From: Chthoniobacteraceae bacterium
GTDB taxonomy: Bacteria; Verrucomicrobiota; Verrucomicrobiia; Chthoniobacterales; Chthoniobacteraceae
Length of the DNA stretch: 64,000 nt
Reading direction: 5' to 3'
Assembly (NCBI GenBank): GCA_947449735.1
Contig: CANFTB010000002.1
Span: 124,001 to 188,000 of the forward strand
Under the pieces are notes generated by a model that did not search any database, was not told the origin of the DNA, and was given only the letters and a program-made list of their open reading frames with translations. The position numbers and the translations under genes are program-made. Numbering within the stretch: the first letter of the stretch is position 1; each line of letters begins with the position of its first letter. This document shows, one piece after another, positions 41,448 through 51,087 of the stretch.

Positions 41448-44141
41448 TTAGGGCTTCGACGGGGCGTCGAACTGTAGCCAGTCGAAGTTCATCAATCCGC
41501 CCTTTCCTGGATTCACGAAGACTGCGAACACGTCTGCACGGGCGGGGGCTTCAGCTGACGAGCGGGCCGCCTTTAGCTCCACCCAGTTGTCCCAGCCGCC
41601 GGTGGGCTGGACGTCAAACTCCCCGAGCAAGGGACCGTCCACTGCCCCGGCATGCAGTTCGATTTTGCCGCCGGGTCCGCCCGAGGAGACGCGGCAGGTA
41701 AACGCGCCGACCTGCTGGAGCGGGATGTTTTTAAAGCAGGCGCTGTTTCCGTGGGCGATGCTGCCAAGCGCCTTCTTTCCGGAGGCGTTCCCTCCGCCCA
41801 TCACTTTGCACCCGCCGGGCGTTTCATTGCCCTCTGCCTCGATGCGCCTGCCGCGAAGGTGAACCATCGTCTTGCCGGTGAGCGGCTGCGCTTCGGCGCG
41901 GCCGTTGTCCGTGTAGGCCGCTTCCAGAACGGCAAACTTCAGGTTGCCGTCCTTCGGGGGCGTGAGAGTTCCCGAAAGACCGCGCTGACCGCCCGCGCCG
42001 CCTGTCTTGCCGCGTTCCAACGAGAAGACCCACGCCACCATCTGCGCGATTTCGTCGGAGGTGTGCTGCTGGTGGGCGAGCATGGGGATCGGACCCCAGA
42101 CCCCGCTGCTGCCATTGCGCACCCGTTGCACGCTGGCCTCCAGCGCTCCCGCAACGCCGCGGTAGCGCTCGGCGACCTCGATGTACGAGGGGCCGACGAG
42201 GCGCTGCTCAACCTGGTGGCAGTTGAAGCAGTCGCTCTGTTTTGCAAGGGACATGCCCGGGTCGATGTTGGTTTTTTCGTCAGCGCTCTTGAGCCAGCGG
42301 CTTTCCAAAACAACCCGCGCTCCGAAGGCGTCCGGCTGCTTGGAGGAATCGCCATCTTCCAAGTCGGTGACGGACACCTGGTAGGGCAGCGGCGTTCCGG
42401 GCGTGAAGAAGTCGCCCTCCTGTGGGGAAGCGAAACTCAGGGACGGGACGCTGTTCCCCACCACGACGGAGGCGGTTTTGACGGTGGAGGCTCCCTGCGC
42501 GTCGGTGACGGTGAGTTCGACGGAGGGGTTTCCGGGCTTCGTAAACGTCGTGTTGAATGTCTTTTCCGTCGAAAGCACGGGGCCGCCGCCTTGGAGGCGC
42601 CAGGCGTAGGTGAGTGCGCCGCCTTCGCGCTTGAGGGTGCCCTCGGAGGAGAAGCTGACTGTGAGCGGTTCGCGGCCCGCCTGGACGCTGGACTGGATCT
42701 TCACCACCGGCGGGAGGTTGCCGCGGAGGTAGGAGATTTTGAGGAGCTTGGCGTCCGGATTGGCGCCCCAGGTGGTTCCGTAGTCCAGCATGTAGAGGCA
42801 GCCGTCCGGGCCGAAGCGGGCGTCCACGGGTCTGCGCACCAGGAAGCCCTCCGTGACCTCCTCATCCTTGACCTTGTCCGAGACGAGGGTGAGGGCTTTG
42901 GAAAATGACTCGATGGTGGAGAGGTCTCCCGACGGGGTCATGCGCGCCCATTTCAAGAAGGGGCGCTGCCAGTCCCAGAACAGCAGGGCGCCGTCGTACT
43001 CGGCCGGAAAGCCGTTTGATTTTTCAAAGGCGGCCTTGTGGTGAAACACGGGGCCTGCGCAGGCGGTGCGCCCTCCGGTTCCGAGCATGGGGAACTCGGG
43101 GGAATCCTCGTAGGGCCAGTAGATGAAAGCGGGCTGTGCTGGAGGAAGATTCTTTAAGCCGTCGTTGTTGCGGCTCAGGTTGACCGGAGCGGCGGGGTCG
43201 TGGAACGCGCCGATTTCCTTCGTCGCGAAATCGTATTTTGCGTACGCAAAGTTGTTGCCGACGAAATAGGGCCACCCGAAGAAGCCCGCCTTCCGCGCCT
43301 GGTTGATTTCGTCATAGCCTCGCGGGCCGCGTTCCCCGTTTTTGCGGGAGTCGGGACCGACCTCACCCCAGTACAGCCAGCCGGTTTTGGGATCGATGTT
43401 GATGCGCCAGGGGTTGCGGCAGCCCATCACGTAGATTTCCGGGCGGCCGGCCGAGCCGTCCTTCGGAAACAGGTTCCCGTCGGGAATGGTAAAGCCGCCC
43501 TCGGGCGTGGGGCGGATTCTGTTGATCTTGCCGACGAGGTTGTTTGTGTTGGCCGAGGTGCGCTGGGCGTCCCAAGGTTCGCGGCCGGCGATTTCATCAG
43601 AGGGCGAATAACCGTCGGAGCCGAAGGGGTTGGTGTTGTCGCCGGAGGAAAAGATCAGGTTGCCGGCCGGGTCAAACATCATGGAGCCTGCGTGGTGGCA
43701 GCACTGGAGGCGTTGCTCCGGAGAGGTGAGAAGCACCTTTTCCGAGGCCATGTCCACGACGTCGCCCTTCATCGTGAAGCGGCTGAGGCGCTGACCGTCG
43801 AAGTCCGGCGGCGAATACAGAAAGTAGATCCACTGGTTCTTGGCGAAATCCGGATCCAGGGCGAATCCGATGAAGCCGTTTTCCTGGCCGTTGAAGACCT
43901 CGATTTTGCCGCAGGACACCACGGTGCGCAGTTCCGGCTTCCACACCTTCAAAATGCCGCCGATTTCGTTGAAGAAAATGCGGCCGTCCGGCGCCAGATT
44001 GAGCTGCATCGGCTGGGGCATGCCTGTGGCGAGCACGTCGACTTGAAAGCGGTAGTCGGCAATTTCAGCGGACGCCTTGACGGGGGCCAGCAGCGGCAGA
44101 GCGGCGCTGGCAAGCAGAAGAGAAAGTGCGGGGTGTTTCAT
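41448..44141 (-). CDS. Multidomain PQQ-type sugar dehydrogenase with PKD, cytochrome c and CBM6-like domains
   Basis: 897 residues, signal peptide cleaved near KASAE. Domain order: a glucose/sorbosone dehydrogenase beta-propeller (about 30-460; IGFALDPDF, SGDNTNP, NLVGKINRIRPTPEGG, NPWRIN, YDEINQ); a PKD-like domain (about 475-570; VSFSSEGTLKREGG); a linker; a mono-haem cytochrome c (CFNCHQ near 634-638, MLAHQQH as possible sixth ligand region); and a CBM6-type beta-sandwich (about 745-890). It should oxidise a sugar in the periplasm and pass electrons directly to its own haem. Domain boundaries are estimates. Confidence 0.87.
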   Translation of the reverse strand: MKHPALSLLLASAALPLLAPVKASAEIADYRFQVDVLATGMPQPMQLNLAPDGRIFFNEIGGILKVWKPELRTVVSCGKIEVFNGQENGFIGFALDPDFAKNQWIYFLYSPPDFDGQRLSRFTMKGDVVDMASEKVLLTSPEQRLQCCHHAGSMMFDPAGNLIFSSGDNTNPFGSDGYSPSDEIAGREPWDAQRTSANTNNLVGKINRIRPTPEGGFTIPDGNLFPKDGSAGRPEIYVMGCRNPWRINIDPKTGWLYWGEVGPDSRKNGERGPRGYDEINQARKAGFFGWPYFVGNNFAYAKYDFATKEIGAFHDPAAPVNLSRNNDGLKNLPPAQPAFIYWPYEDSPEFPMLGTGGRTACAGPVFHHKAAFEKSNGFPAEYDGALLFWDWQRPFLKWARMTPSGDLSTIESFSKALTLVSDKVKDEEVTEGFLVRRPVDARFGPDGCLYMLDYGTTWGANPDAKLLKISYLRGNLPPVVKIQSSVQAGREPLTVSFSSEGTLKREGGALTYAWRLQGGGPVLSTEKTFNTTFTKPGNPSVELTVTDAQGASTVKTASVVVGNSVPSLSFASPQEGDFFTPGTPLPYQVSVTDLEDGDSSKQPDAFGARVVLESRWLKSADEKTNIDPGMSLAKQSDCFNCHQVEQRLVGPSYIEVAERYRGVAGALEASVQRVRNGSSGVWGPIPMLAHQQHTSDEIAQMVAWVFSLERGKTGGAGGQRGLSGTLTPPKDGNLKFAVLEAAYTDNGRAEAQPLTGKTMVHLRGRRIEAEGNETPGGCKVMGGGNASGKKALGSIAHGNSACFKNIPLQQVGAFTCRVSSGGPGGKIELHAGAVDGPLLGEFDVQPTGGWDNWVELKAARSSAEAPARADVFAVFVNPGKGGLMNFDWLQFDAPSKP

Positions 44142-44337
44142 GCGAGAGGTGGTTGGTGGAAGTGTTAGGGGGTGGGCGGTAAAGGGGGGCGGAGCGGGGG
44201 GTATGTTAAGCGAACCGCCTAGTGAGGAGCGGCGGCTTCTGGGGGCGGTTCATCTGTTGACATGTCTCAAAATTCGGGCGGCTGGAAAAGCACGGATCTA
44301 CAAAAGGGATCTGTCACACGCTGGCTGGGCCAGGCGC

Positions 44338-46476
44338 TCAGCGCTTTTCCAAAATCCCGAACAGATCGTGCCTGACATCGGTCCACACCGGCACCTCCAG
44401 CTTCCGGTCCTCCCCGAAAACCTCGCGCGGGTTCTCGGCCAGGAAAGCCTCGTTGTTTGTGACGAGCACGTAGTTGGTGTATTCGCAGGGGCTCTTGGCC
44501 CGGTCCTCAATGCGCGTCGTCTTGTATCCCAGCGACTGCGCGACGGCCTCCACGACCGGCGCAATGGTGAGGTAGCGGTTGGTGACGTGGACCGCGATGA
44601 TGCCGTCCGGCTTCAGATGGCGGAGATAAATTTGAAACGCCTCCCGTGTCAGCAGGTGTACGGGAACGCTGTCGCCTGCGAAAGCGTCCAGAAGAAGAAC
44701 GTCAAAATTCTGGGGCTCTTCGCGCTCCAGGTTGAGCCTGGCATCCCCCAAAACGATTTCAGCCTTTCCTCCCCGGGCTTCAAAGTCTGTCACGTAGGAA
44801 AAGCGGGTCATTGCAATGCGTACGATCTCCGGGTTGATGTCGTAGAAGCGGTAGTAATGCCCCTTTTGGCCGTAGGCTGCGCTGGTTGCCGTGCCCATTC
44901 CAACAATACCCACGCGCGCATTTTCCTTTTTCTCAAGCGACTCCAGGGTGATGCCGATTCCCGAACTTCTCGAGTAGTAGCTGAGCGGTTCGGCTCGCCA
45001 CTTGGGCAGAAGAAGCTGGGTCCCGTGGACGATCCCGCCGTGGTGGAACCTGAGCCGTTCGCTGTCCCAGTCCGAGTCCCAGATCTTCTCCACGGAAATC
45101 GAGCCATAGAAGTTACGGACCCGTTCCTCGCGTTCCGGGATGGAGAATCCCCAGTGGGCCATGCTGGGAAGCATGAGCGCACCGAGCAAGATCGCCGCCG
45201 CCGCCAGACAGATTCTGAGCTTTGGAGAACGGAACTGGAGGGCTGTGCGCAGCAGAATGACGAGCACCAGAAGGAAGCAGAGCATCAGTCCGAGGGGCCA
45301 CTCGAGAAAGGTGTCGAACACGCGCGGGGCGATCAGGCTGACGAGAAGCCCGCCAAGCGCGCCACCGGCCGACATGAGGAGATAAAACTCGGTGAGGTAC
45401 TTCGAGGAGGGTTTGAGCCTGGTGAGTTCGCCGTGGCAGAGCATGCAGGCGAAAAACATCGCCCCCATGCAGATGACGAGCTGCGTCCAGAAGCTTTTGA
45501 GTAGCGCCTGCGGTGTGGATTGCAGGTTGAGGAGGCTGCACAAACGGTTGGCCAGCCCGGATTGCCCGGCGGCATCAAAGGGCAGATAATGGTAGCCGCA
45601 GGCCAGCAGGATCAGGGGCGCGGCGAGCAGCGCCCAAATTGCCGGACGGTACCAGCGTTCGTGCTCGAAGCAGATGATGAAGGTGATCAGGTACAGCCCC
45701 AGCGGCGCCACCCAGAGGAAGGGAATGACCGCCACGTCCTGGCACACGTGGTTGGTGGTGGCGAGGAGGATGACACTCGCAATCGCGGGCAGAAGGACCC
45801 AGAGGATGCGCTTCCACCACGCGGGGGGCGCGGCGTCTGCTTCGTCGTTGGCGGCAGCGGACACGGTGTGGTTTGAATGCTTCCAGTCCCTGTACGCCGA
45901 GGCCAGGGAGAGCAGCGCAAACAGGGCGAATCCCCAGGACCACACCCGGGTCTGTTGAAACACATCGAGTTTCGGTTCGATGAACACCGGGTAACTCAGC
46001 AGAGCGACGAAGGACCCGATGTTGGAAAGGGCGTAGAGCCGCCAAGGGGAGCCCGTTTGATCCGCCCGTGAGAACCAGACTTGGACGAGGGGGCTTGTGC
46101 TTGAGAGGACGAAGTAGGGAAGGGCGACGTTGGCGAGCAGCAGAAGCAGAATCCTGCCCGCAGGTTCTTCGCTTCCCTGTGGTTTCCACGAAGGGCTGGG
46201 GGCGATGGGCAGCAGGCAAACTGCGCCGAGGATGAGCGCTCCGTGGATCATCCACTGTGCGCGCCGCGGCAACTGCATCAACCCGTGGGCGTATGAGTAA
46301 CCCAAAAACAGAACGATCTGAAAAAACAGCATGCAGGTCGTCCAAACGCCCGGCGTCCCCCCGAACCAGGGAAGGATGAACTTGCTGATCACCGGTTGGA
46401 CCTGAAACAGCAGGAAAGCGCTCAGCAGAGTGAGCGTCGGCAGAAGGATCGCGGCGGTTTTGGTGGACTGTTTCAT
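44338..46476 (-). CDS. Membrane-fused spermidine-synthase-like protein
   Basis: 712 residues. About 12 hydrophobic helices fill residues 10-440; the first has SAFLLFQVQPVISKFILPWFGG, the pattern of the fused MFS/spermidine synthase group. The C-terminal domain (about 475-712) is a Rossmann methyltransferase fold with VGIVGMGT, FYDINPEI, GDARLNLE and DVLLLDAF, like SpeE. No lysine/ornithine decarboxylase gene is nearby, and these fused proteins have no settled substrate. True polyamine synthesis is uncertain. Confidence 0.85.
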   Translation of the reverse strand: MKQSTKTAAILLPTLTLLSAFLLFQVQPVISKFILPWFGGTPGVWTTCMLFFQIVLFLGYSYAHGLMQLPRRAQWMIHGALILGAVCLLPIAPSPSWKPQGSEEPAGRILLLLLANVALPYFVLSSTSPLVQVWFSRADQTGSPWRLYALSNIGSFVALLSYPVFIEPKLDVFQQTRVWSWGFALFALLSLASAYRDWKHSNHTVSAAANDEADAAPPAWWKRILWVLLPAIASVILLATTNHVCQDVAVIPFLWVAPLGLYLITFIICFEHERWYRPAIWALLAAPLILLACGYHYLPFDAAGQSGLANRLCSLLNLQSTPQALLKSFWTQLVICMGAMFFACMLCHGELTRLKPSSKYLTEFYLLMSAGGALGGLLVSLIAPRVFDTFLEWPLGLMLCFLLVLVILLRTALQFRSPKLRICLAAAAILLGALMLPSMAHWGFSIPEREERVRNFYGSISVEKIWDSDWDSERLRFHHGGIVHGTQLLLPKWRAEPLSYYSRSSGIGITLESLEKKENARVGIVGMGTATSAAYGQKGHYYRFYDINPEIVRIAMTRFSYVTDFEARGGKAEIVLGDARLNLEREEPQNFDVLLLDAFAGDSVPVHLLTREAFQIYLRHLKPDGIIAVHVTNRYLTIAPVVEAVAQSLGYKTTRIEDRAKSPCEYTNYVLVTNNEAFLAENPREVFGEDRKLEVPVWTDVRHDLFGILEKR

Positions 46477-46604
46477 GGGGTGGGCGGGCGACTCTTGCGG
46501 GCGACGGCTTTAAGTAAACCCGAACTCCGAAGCCACAGGTTAAAAGGGTTCTCGCGCGCGCGGAGAGGGATTTTGGAAATATCTGAATAAAAAGCCTTTG
46601 ATTT

Positions 46605-46638
46605 CCTCCGCGTCTCGGCTCCTCCGCGTGAACTTCTG
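46605..46638 (-). repeat. Dispersed GAAGTTCACGCGGAG element, copy B
   Basis: Inverse orientation to copy A at 38935. The reverse complement shares GAAGTTCACGCGGAG exactly, then diverges into another ACGCGGAG unit. It lies in the intergenic region upstream of the membrane-fused spermidine-synthase-like gene. Confidence 0.6.
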
Positions 46639-46646
46639 TTTTCAGG

Positions 46647-46687
46647 GTAAAAGCACCCCCTCGCGATTGGCTTCGACGAGGGGGTGC
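46647..46687 (-). terminator. Terminator of the DUF1080 gene
   Basis: Arms GCACCCCCTCG (46653-46663) and CGAGGGGGTGC (46677-46687) with a 13-nt loop. On the minus strand the stem is followed by TTTT (complement of 46649-46652). Confidence 0.75.
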
Positions 46688-46702
46688 CGGGGGTCGGATC
46701 AG

Positions 46703-46724
46703 GCCGATTCGAATCGGCTTTTTT
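46703..46724 (+). terminator. Second hairpin with T tract, opposite orientation
   Basis: A 16-bp perfect palindrome GCCGATTCGAATCGGC followed on the plus strand by six T. It lies between the DUF1080 stop (46733) and the minus-strand terminator at 46647-46687. No plus-strand gene lies upstream for about 5 kb, so its role is unclear; it may stop antisense transcription or simply strengthen the minus-strand terminator. Confidence 0.6.
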
Positions 46725-46732
46725 GAAACGAT

Positions 46733-47908
46733 CTACTTCTTCTTCTGCCACCCGTTGGTGTTCACCAACTGTTCAAGGGCGGTCTTCGAGGCATTTTCCG
46801 GTTCGATGAACTTGAACTTCGTGAGATACTGGAGGGCGGCTGTGACCTTTAAGATGTCTCCCTTTTTGTCGTTCAGCTTGGCTGCATCCAGTGCCTTCAC
46901 CTCTCCGGCGAAAGCGTCCAGTGCGGCGGTTGCCTCTTTTCTCGCTGCTGCATCGTCCTGGTAGACGATGGACTCAAACAGGCGGAGCATTTTTGCGGTC
47001 CCTTCGAGCTTGGCGGCGTCTTCGCGGATGCCCTTTGCGATCTCAGCGCGCTTTGCGGTGGTCGCCTCCTCGCTCATGTTGCTTGTGTCCCCTCCATCGA
47101 TCGCCCTCTTGGGCAGGGGACGGAGCCAGATGTTGCGAAATCTCACGGGATTGCCGTGGTCCTGAAGCTTCAATGGACCGGTTTCTGGAAAAGGCTGCGC
47201 AACCGAGCGGCTCTTGTGGCCGCCCTTGCCCTCGAGGGCCGTGTGGTCCTGCGTCAGCACGCCGTTGACGAACACCGTGATGTAGCCGGGGTCGACTTCC
47301 TTGCCGTCCTTGAAGAGGGGCCGGCGGAAGACGATGTCGTAAGTCTGCCATTTGCCGGGGGGGCGGATGACATTCACCATCGGCGGGTTGATCCCGTAGA
47401 TTGAAGACGCGGACCCGTCCGGATAGGTCGGGTTGTTATAACTGTCCAGCACCTGGACTTCCACCTGTCCCATCAAAAAGACGCCGCTGTTGCCGCGACC
47501 CTGGCTGGCCCCTTCGATGTTTTCCGGTTCGCTCCATTCGACGTGGAGCTGGCAATCGGAGAACTCCTGCTTGGTGCGGATGTATCCGCTGCCGGGAACG
47601 CATTGCAGGAGGCCGTTTTCGACGATCCACTTTGTGGGTTCACCTGTGGGCTTGTCTGCCTGCCACTTTTCAATGTCCTCCGGCCGGCCGCCGAAGAGGA
47701 TGACGGCGTCAGAGGGAGGAGTGCCCGGGTGTTCGTCCGAGCTGAACGAGCCGGGGTAGACGTGAACGGGCTGGGGGCGGTTCATGTCGTGCACACCCCA
47801 GGGATGGGTGGCGTTGGGCGGGTCTCCGTAAAAGGGGCCGTCGGCGATGGCTGAAACGGCGAGCAGCGAAAGGGAGCCCGCGAGAATTTTTGGGAGGATT
47901 TGCTTCAT
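46733..47908 (-). CDS. Secreted DUF1080 protein (3-keto-disaccharide hydrolase family)
   Basis: 391 residues, signal peptide cleaved near SAIADG. The DUF1080 jelly roll (about 65-270) has AVILFGGRPEDIEKWQADKPTG, FSDCQLHVEWSEPE, GRGNSGVFLMGQVEVQVLDSYNN, RPPGKWQTYDIVFRRP and LQDHGNPVRFRNIWLRPL. After it comes a helical tail of about 120 residues, rich in Lys and Ala. DUF1080 proteins hydrolyse 3-keto-glycosides or act on related glucosides in some characterised cases. A terminator follows. Confidence 0.9.
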   Translation of the reverse strand: MKQILPKILAGSLSLLAVSAIADGPFYGDPPNATHPWGVHDMNRPQPVHVYPGSFSSDEHPGTPPSDAVILFGGRPEDIEKWQADKPTGEPTKWIVENGLLQCVPGSGYIRTKQEFSDCQLHVEWSEPENIEGASQGRGNSGVFLMGQVEVQVLDSYNNPTYPDGSASSIYGINPPMVNVIRPPGKWQTYDIVFRRPLFKDGKEVDPGYITVFVNGVLTQDHTALEGKGGHKSRSVAQPFPETGPLKLQDHGNPVRFRNIWLRPLPKRAIDGGDTSNMSEEATTAKRAEIAKGIREDAAKLEGTAKMLRLFESIVYQDDAAARKEATAALDAFAGEVKALDAAKLNDKKGDILKVTAALQYLTKFKFIEPENASKTALEQLVNTNGWQKKK

Positions 47909-48273
47909 AGTGATTGTGGAAGACGGTCGAAAGACTGGAATGAGTTGGAGGACACTTCAATCTATTCAACTAATGAAGTGGGGAAAAGTAGCACGGCTTG
48001 TGGTCCTTCGTTCCAATTGTTTGAGGGGAAGGAAAGCTGCACGGCGAGGACGCGCATGGGAGTACTCTTCGAGGCGTGTGTGTGGGGGCTATCTCTAATC
48101 CCGAGAGCTCTTTTGGCTGAGCATATGCCGGTCAGTTCGGAGGAGGAAATACGGTGATGCCGTCGGCTGCGCGACGGGCGGCGGTTTGGCTTGTGAAAGA
48201 AGACCGCCGGAGGTTGCGAAAAAAACTTGCCGAGCCGCACTCTTTCGCTAATCTTTCACCTCCCGTTAGGAAA
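47909..48273. other. Intergenic region, DUF1080 to tRNA-Lys
   Basis: 365 bp, no supportable gene. It should hold the DUF1080 promoter (minus strand) and the tRNA promoter (plus strand). Confidence 0.4.
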
Positions 48274-48346
48274 GCACCGCTAGCTCAATTGGCAGAGCGC
48301 GTGACTCTTAATCACTAGGTTCTTGGTTCGATTCCAAGGCGGTGCA
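48274..48346 (+). tRNA. tRNA-Lys (anticodon CUU)
   Basis: A 73-nt cloverleaf: acceptor arms GCACCGC/GCGGTGC, D arm GCTC/GAGC, anticodon loop CTCTTAA, T arm CTTGG-TTCGATT-CCAAG, discriminator A. CCA is not encoded. It is not contiguous with the tRNA-Lys(UUU) gene at 9.1 kb. Confidence 0.95.
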
Positions 48347-48764
48347 CTTTCCTGATACCGAGCCGCTTACTCCGCGGCTGGTGCCAAAGTAATGCCAAGG
48401 GTAAGACTGTGTTCGCCTTCTTTTTAGGGTGTTGATTGGTGTCCAAGGCTGACATGAGCGACGACGTTTCTCAGAATTTTGAAAGGTCCTTCTTACAGAG
48501 CGCTCACTCAATATTCGGGAGTAGCGCGCAGACAAAGTTTTTCGCGGCTCACCCAGGGTTTTTGAAGCGGTTCAAACGCGTGAAATTTGGCGCTGCCACC
48601 TTGGAGCGATGTGGGGCGTTGGCGGCGGGCCTGAGGGATGCCGCTGCAATGGCGGCGGGCAAGCAGCGGTGTTTAATGAGGGTGCCTGATGGAAAGAGGT
48701 TGTATGGATGCGCGGCTTGGGTGTTTGCTTTGAATCGGCGCTCTTGCCTTACCGGGGCACATGC
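48347..48764. other. Intergenic region between two tRNA genes
   Basis: 418 bp between tRNA-Lys(CUU) and the CAU tRNA. A plus-strand open frame starting at 48436 runs into the second tRNA and has no recognisable domain. No integrase or attachment repeat is seen. Confidence 0.4.
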
Positions 48765-48837
<73 letters not shown>

Positions 48838-49210
48838 CCCGAGGCAAACCGGTAGAGGATGATTTCCGGTTGGAATGGTCCCGTTTGTTTTCCAGAATCG
48901 ATGTGCCCCAAACGCAGGCCTCGGCAGAGGCCACTGCTCCTCGGAGTTGATCGCTGGAATCTGAGAGAGCGGCCCGGCGTAGACAATGAGTGCGGCCTGG
49001 CTCAGCGCGGGGCGGGCTGCAGCGCCTGAATCAAGCTGGGGCACAATATTGTAGCTGCAAAAGACACGCCGCTTTGCAACGTTTTGGTTACCCGTTCTTC
49101 ATGGCATCTTTGTAAAGTCTGAGCGCCACGGAGACAGCACAGGGATCCCCAAGGGAACCCGAGTCTAGCGACCGAGTCTGGTCCTCCCAATCTCGCAACA
49201 CTGTTTATTT
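48838..49210. other. Intergenic region, CAU tRNA to FG-GAP gene
   Basis: 373 bp, no supportable gene. The final part should hold the promoter of the FG-GAP gene, and an AT-rich stretch lies just before its start. Confidence 0.4.
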
Positions 49211-50461
49211 ATGTTTCCACACCTCTTTAAGCACATTCCCCTCGGCGTATTCGCGGCCTGCTGTGTGTTCCCCTCGGCTGTAGGCGCACAGGAATTTACC
49301 GTCAAACATTTAAGCGATGACTTCTGGGCTGAGGGCGCCACGGTCGGCGACTTTAATCACGATGGAGTTCCTGATGTCGCCTATGGCCCCTTCTGGTTCG
49401 CTGGACCCGATTATACGCGCAGACACGAAATCTATCCTGCGACCGCCACCTGGCAATTAACCAAAGAAGGCGAGACCTCGCTCACCATGCCCGGGTTCAC
49501 CGGCGGAAAGAGCGCAAAAAATGGGTACTCCGACAATTTCATCGCGTTCAGCCACGACTTCAACAACGACGGTTGGGACGACATTCTCGTGATCGGTTTT
49601 CCAGGCAAAGAGACCTTCTGGTACGAAAATCCAAAAGGTTCCGAAGCTCACTGGAGAAAGCATCTGGTGATGGCTTCCGTGGACAATGAATCTCCGACCT
49701 TTGCGACGGTTACCAAGGATGGAAAAAAGGGGCTTGTGTGCAGCAGCGGAGGCTTTCTGGGGTATGCCCTGCCCTCGGCCGAGAAACCAGAAGAACCTTG
49801 GCGATGGCATCCCATTTCTCCAAAGGGACCATGGCAGAAATTCACCCACGGTATTGGCGTCGGTGACATCAACGGCGACGGTCGTCCGGACATCATCGAA
49901 GCCAGAGGCTGGTGGGAAGCTCCCGAGTCCCTCGAAGGGGATCCGGTCTGGACTTTTCATGAAGCGGTTTTCGGAAAAGGCGGCGCCCAAATGCTCGTGA
50001 CCGACGTCAACGGAGACGGATTGCCGGACGTGGTGACGAGTATTTCAGCCCATCAGTACGGGATCGCGTGGTTTGAGCAGACGCGAGACGGCGGAGTTGA
50101 GGGATGGAACAAGCACACCATCGTGGGAGAAAAGCCCGAAGAAACAGAACACGGCGTCGTCTTTTCTCAACCACATGCACTTGCGCTGTTCGACATCAAC
50201 GGGGACGGCCTTTTGGATTTGGTCGCAGGAAAGCGCTTCTGGGCACATGGTCCGGCGGGTGATCCTGAACCGAATGCTCCGGCGGTGCTCTACTGGTTTG
50301 AATTGAAGCGCTCCGGCAAAACGGCCTCTTTTGCTCCACATCAAATCGCCAATAACTCCGGCGTTGGAACTCAAGTAACAGCGGCCCCGCTCGGCATCAA
50401 AGGCAAGCCGGGCATCGTAGTGGGAAATAAAAAGGGACTGTTCGTGTTTGAAAGCAAATAG
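49211..50461 (+). CDS. Secreted FG-GAP/VCBS repeat protein
   Basis: 416 residues, signal peptide cleaved near VGAQE. It is a beta-propeller built from FG-GAP repeats with calcium-binding loops: DFNHDGVPD, DFNNDGWDD, DINGDGRPD, DVNGDGLPD and DINGDGLLD. Such proteins in Verrucomicrobiota and Planctomycetota are secreted and probably bind or process glycans; the specific function is unknown. It is a single gene between the tRNA pair and a convergent MEKHLA gene. Confidence 0.88.
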   Translation: MFPHLFKHIPLGVFAACCVFPSAVGAQEFTVKHLSDDFWAEGATVGDFNHDGVPDVAYGPFWFAGPDYTRRHEIYPATATWQLTKEGETSLTMPGFTGGKSAKNGYSDNFIAFSHDFNNDGWDDILVIGFPGKETFWYENPKGSEAHWRKHLVMASVDNESPTFATVTKDGKKGLVCSSGGFLGYALPSAEKPEEPWRWHPISPKGPWQKFTHGIGVGDINGDGRPDIIEARGWWEAPESLEGDPVWTFHEAVFGKGGAQMLVTDVNGDGLPDVVTSISAHQYGIAWFEQTRDGGVEGWNKHTIVGEKPEETEHGVVFSQPHALALFDINGDGLLDLVAGKRFWAHGPAGDPEPNAPAVLYWFELKRSGKTASFAPHQIANNSGVGTQVTAAPLGIKGKPGIVVGNKKGLFVFESK

Positions 50462-50604
50462 GAGAGCTCTGGTTCGCAGCACTTGCTTCACGTCTCATTG
50501 ACGCAGTTCGCGCGAGGCTCTGGCCCGGGCCTCTTCGCACAAACAGAGCACGTTCGTCGAATTTTATTCTCCACCAGCACGAGACTGTCTGGGGACTCGA
50601 TGTG

Positions 50605-51087
50605 TCAGGCGGGCGAAAAAGGCTCCCATTGGCGGAAGGTGGCGGCTTGGCCGGTTGCCATTCCTGATTCGGTGGACAGGTTCCAGACAGTCGCACCGCG
50701 GACCATAAAGCGCCGGCCTGTCTTCGAAATCCGGATTCCTTCGTAATGACTGATGTATCCCCGCTCGCTCACCTGCTGGAGCAATCTGGAGCGCTCGGCT
50801 TGATTCGGAAGTTCTGCGGATAGGCGGGATGGGAGCCTCGTGAGTTCCTGCCAGCTCATCTCAAACAGCTTCTGGGCGCGGAGGTTGCCGTAGGTGAACA
50901 CCGGATCAGGCTGGGTGTCATGGGCGAGGACGACGAACGGCGCATGGTAGAGGGCCTCCGCGCCGAGGGGGTGCAATGCCCCGCCTAGATTCGCCCCCGT
51001 CAGGCGAAAGAAGCTGCTTTGAAGAATGGCCGCGTGTTCGCCAAGAAAGCCGTTCTCAAAACAGGGTTCTGGTACGGGCGCTTTCAT
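50605..51087 (-). CDS. MEKHLA domain protein
   Basis: 160 residues. The sequence follows the bacterial MEKHLA family: ALYHAPFVVLAHDTQPDPVFTYGN (about 46-69), LFEMSWQELTRLPSRLSAE, RGYISHYEGIRISKTGRRF and ATVWNL. MEKHLA is a PAS-related ligand-binding domain found at the C-terminus of plant HD-ZIP III proteins and as stand-alone bacterial proteins. Function unknown. Confidence 0.85.
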   Translation of the reverse strand: MKAPVPEPCFENGFLGEHAAILQSSFFRLTGANLGGALHPLGAEALYHAPFVVLAHDTQPDPVFTYGNLRAQKLFEMSWQELTRLPSRLSAELPNQAERSRLLQQVSERGYISHYEGIRISKTGRRFMVRGATVWNLSTESGMATGQAATFRQWEPFSPA

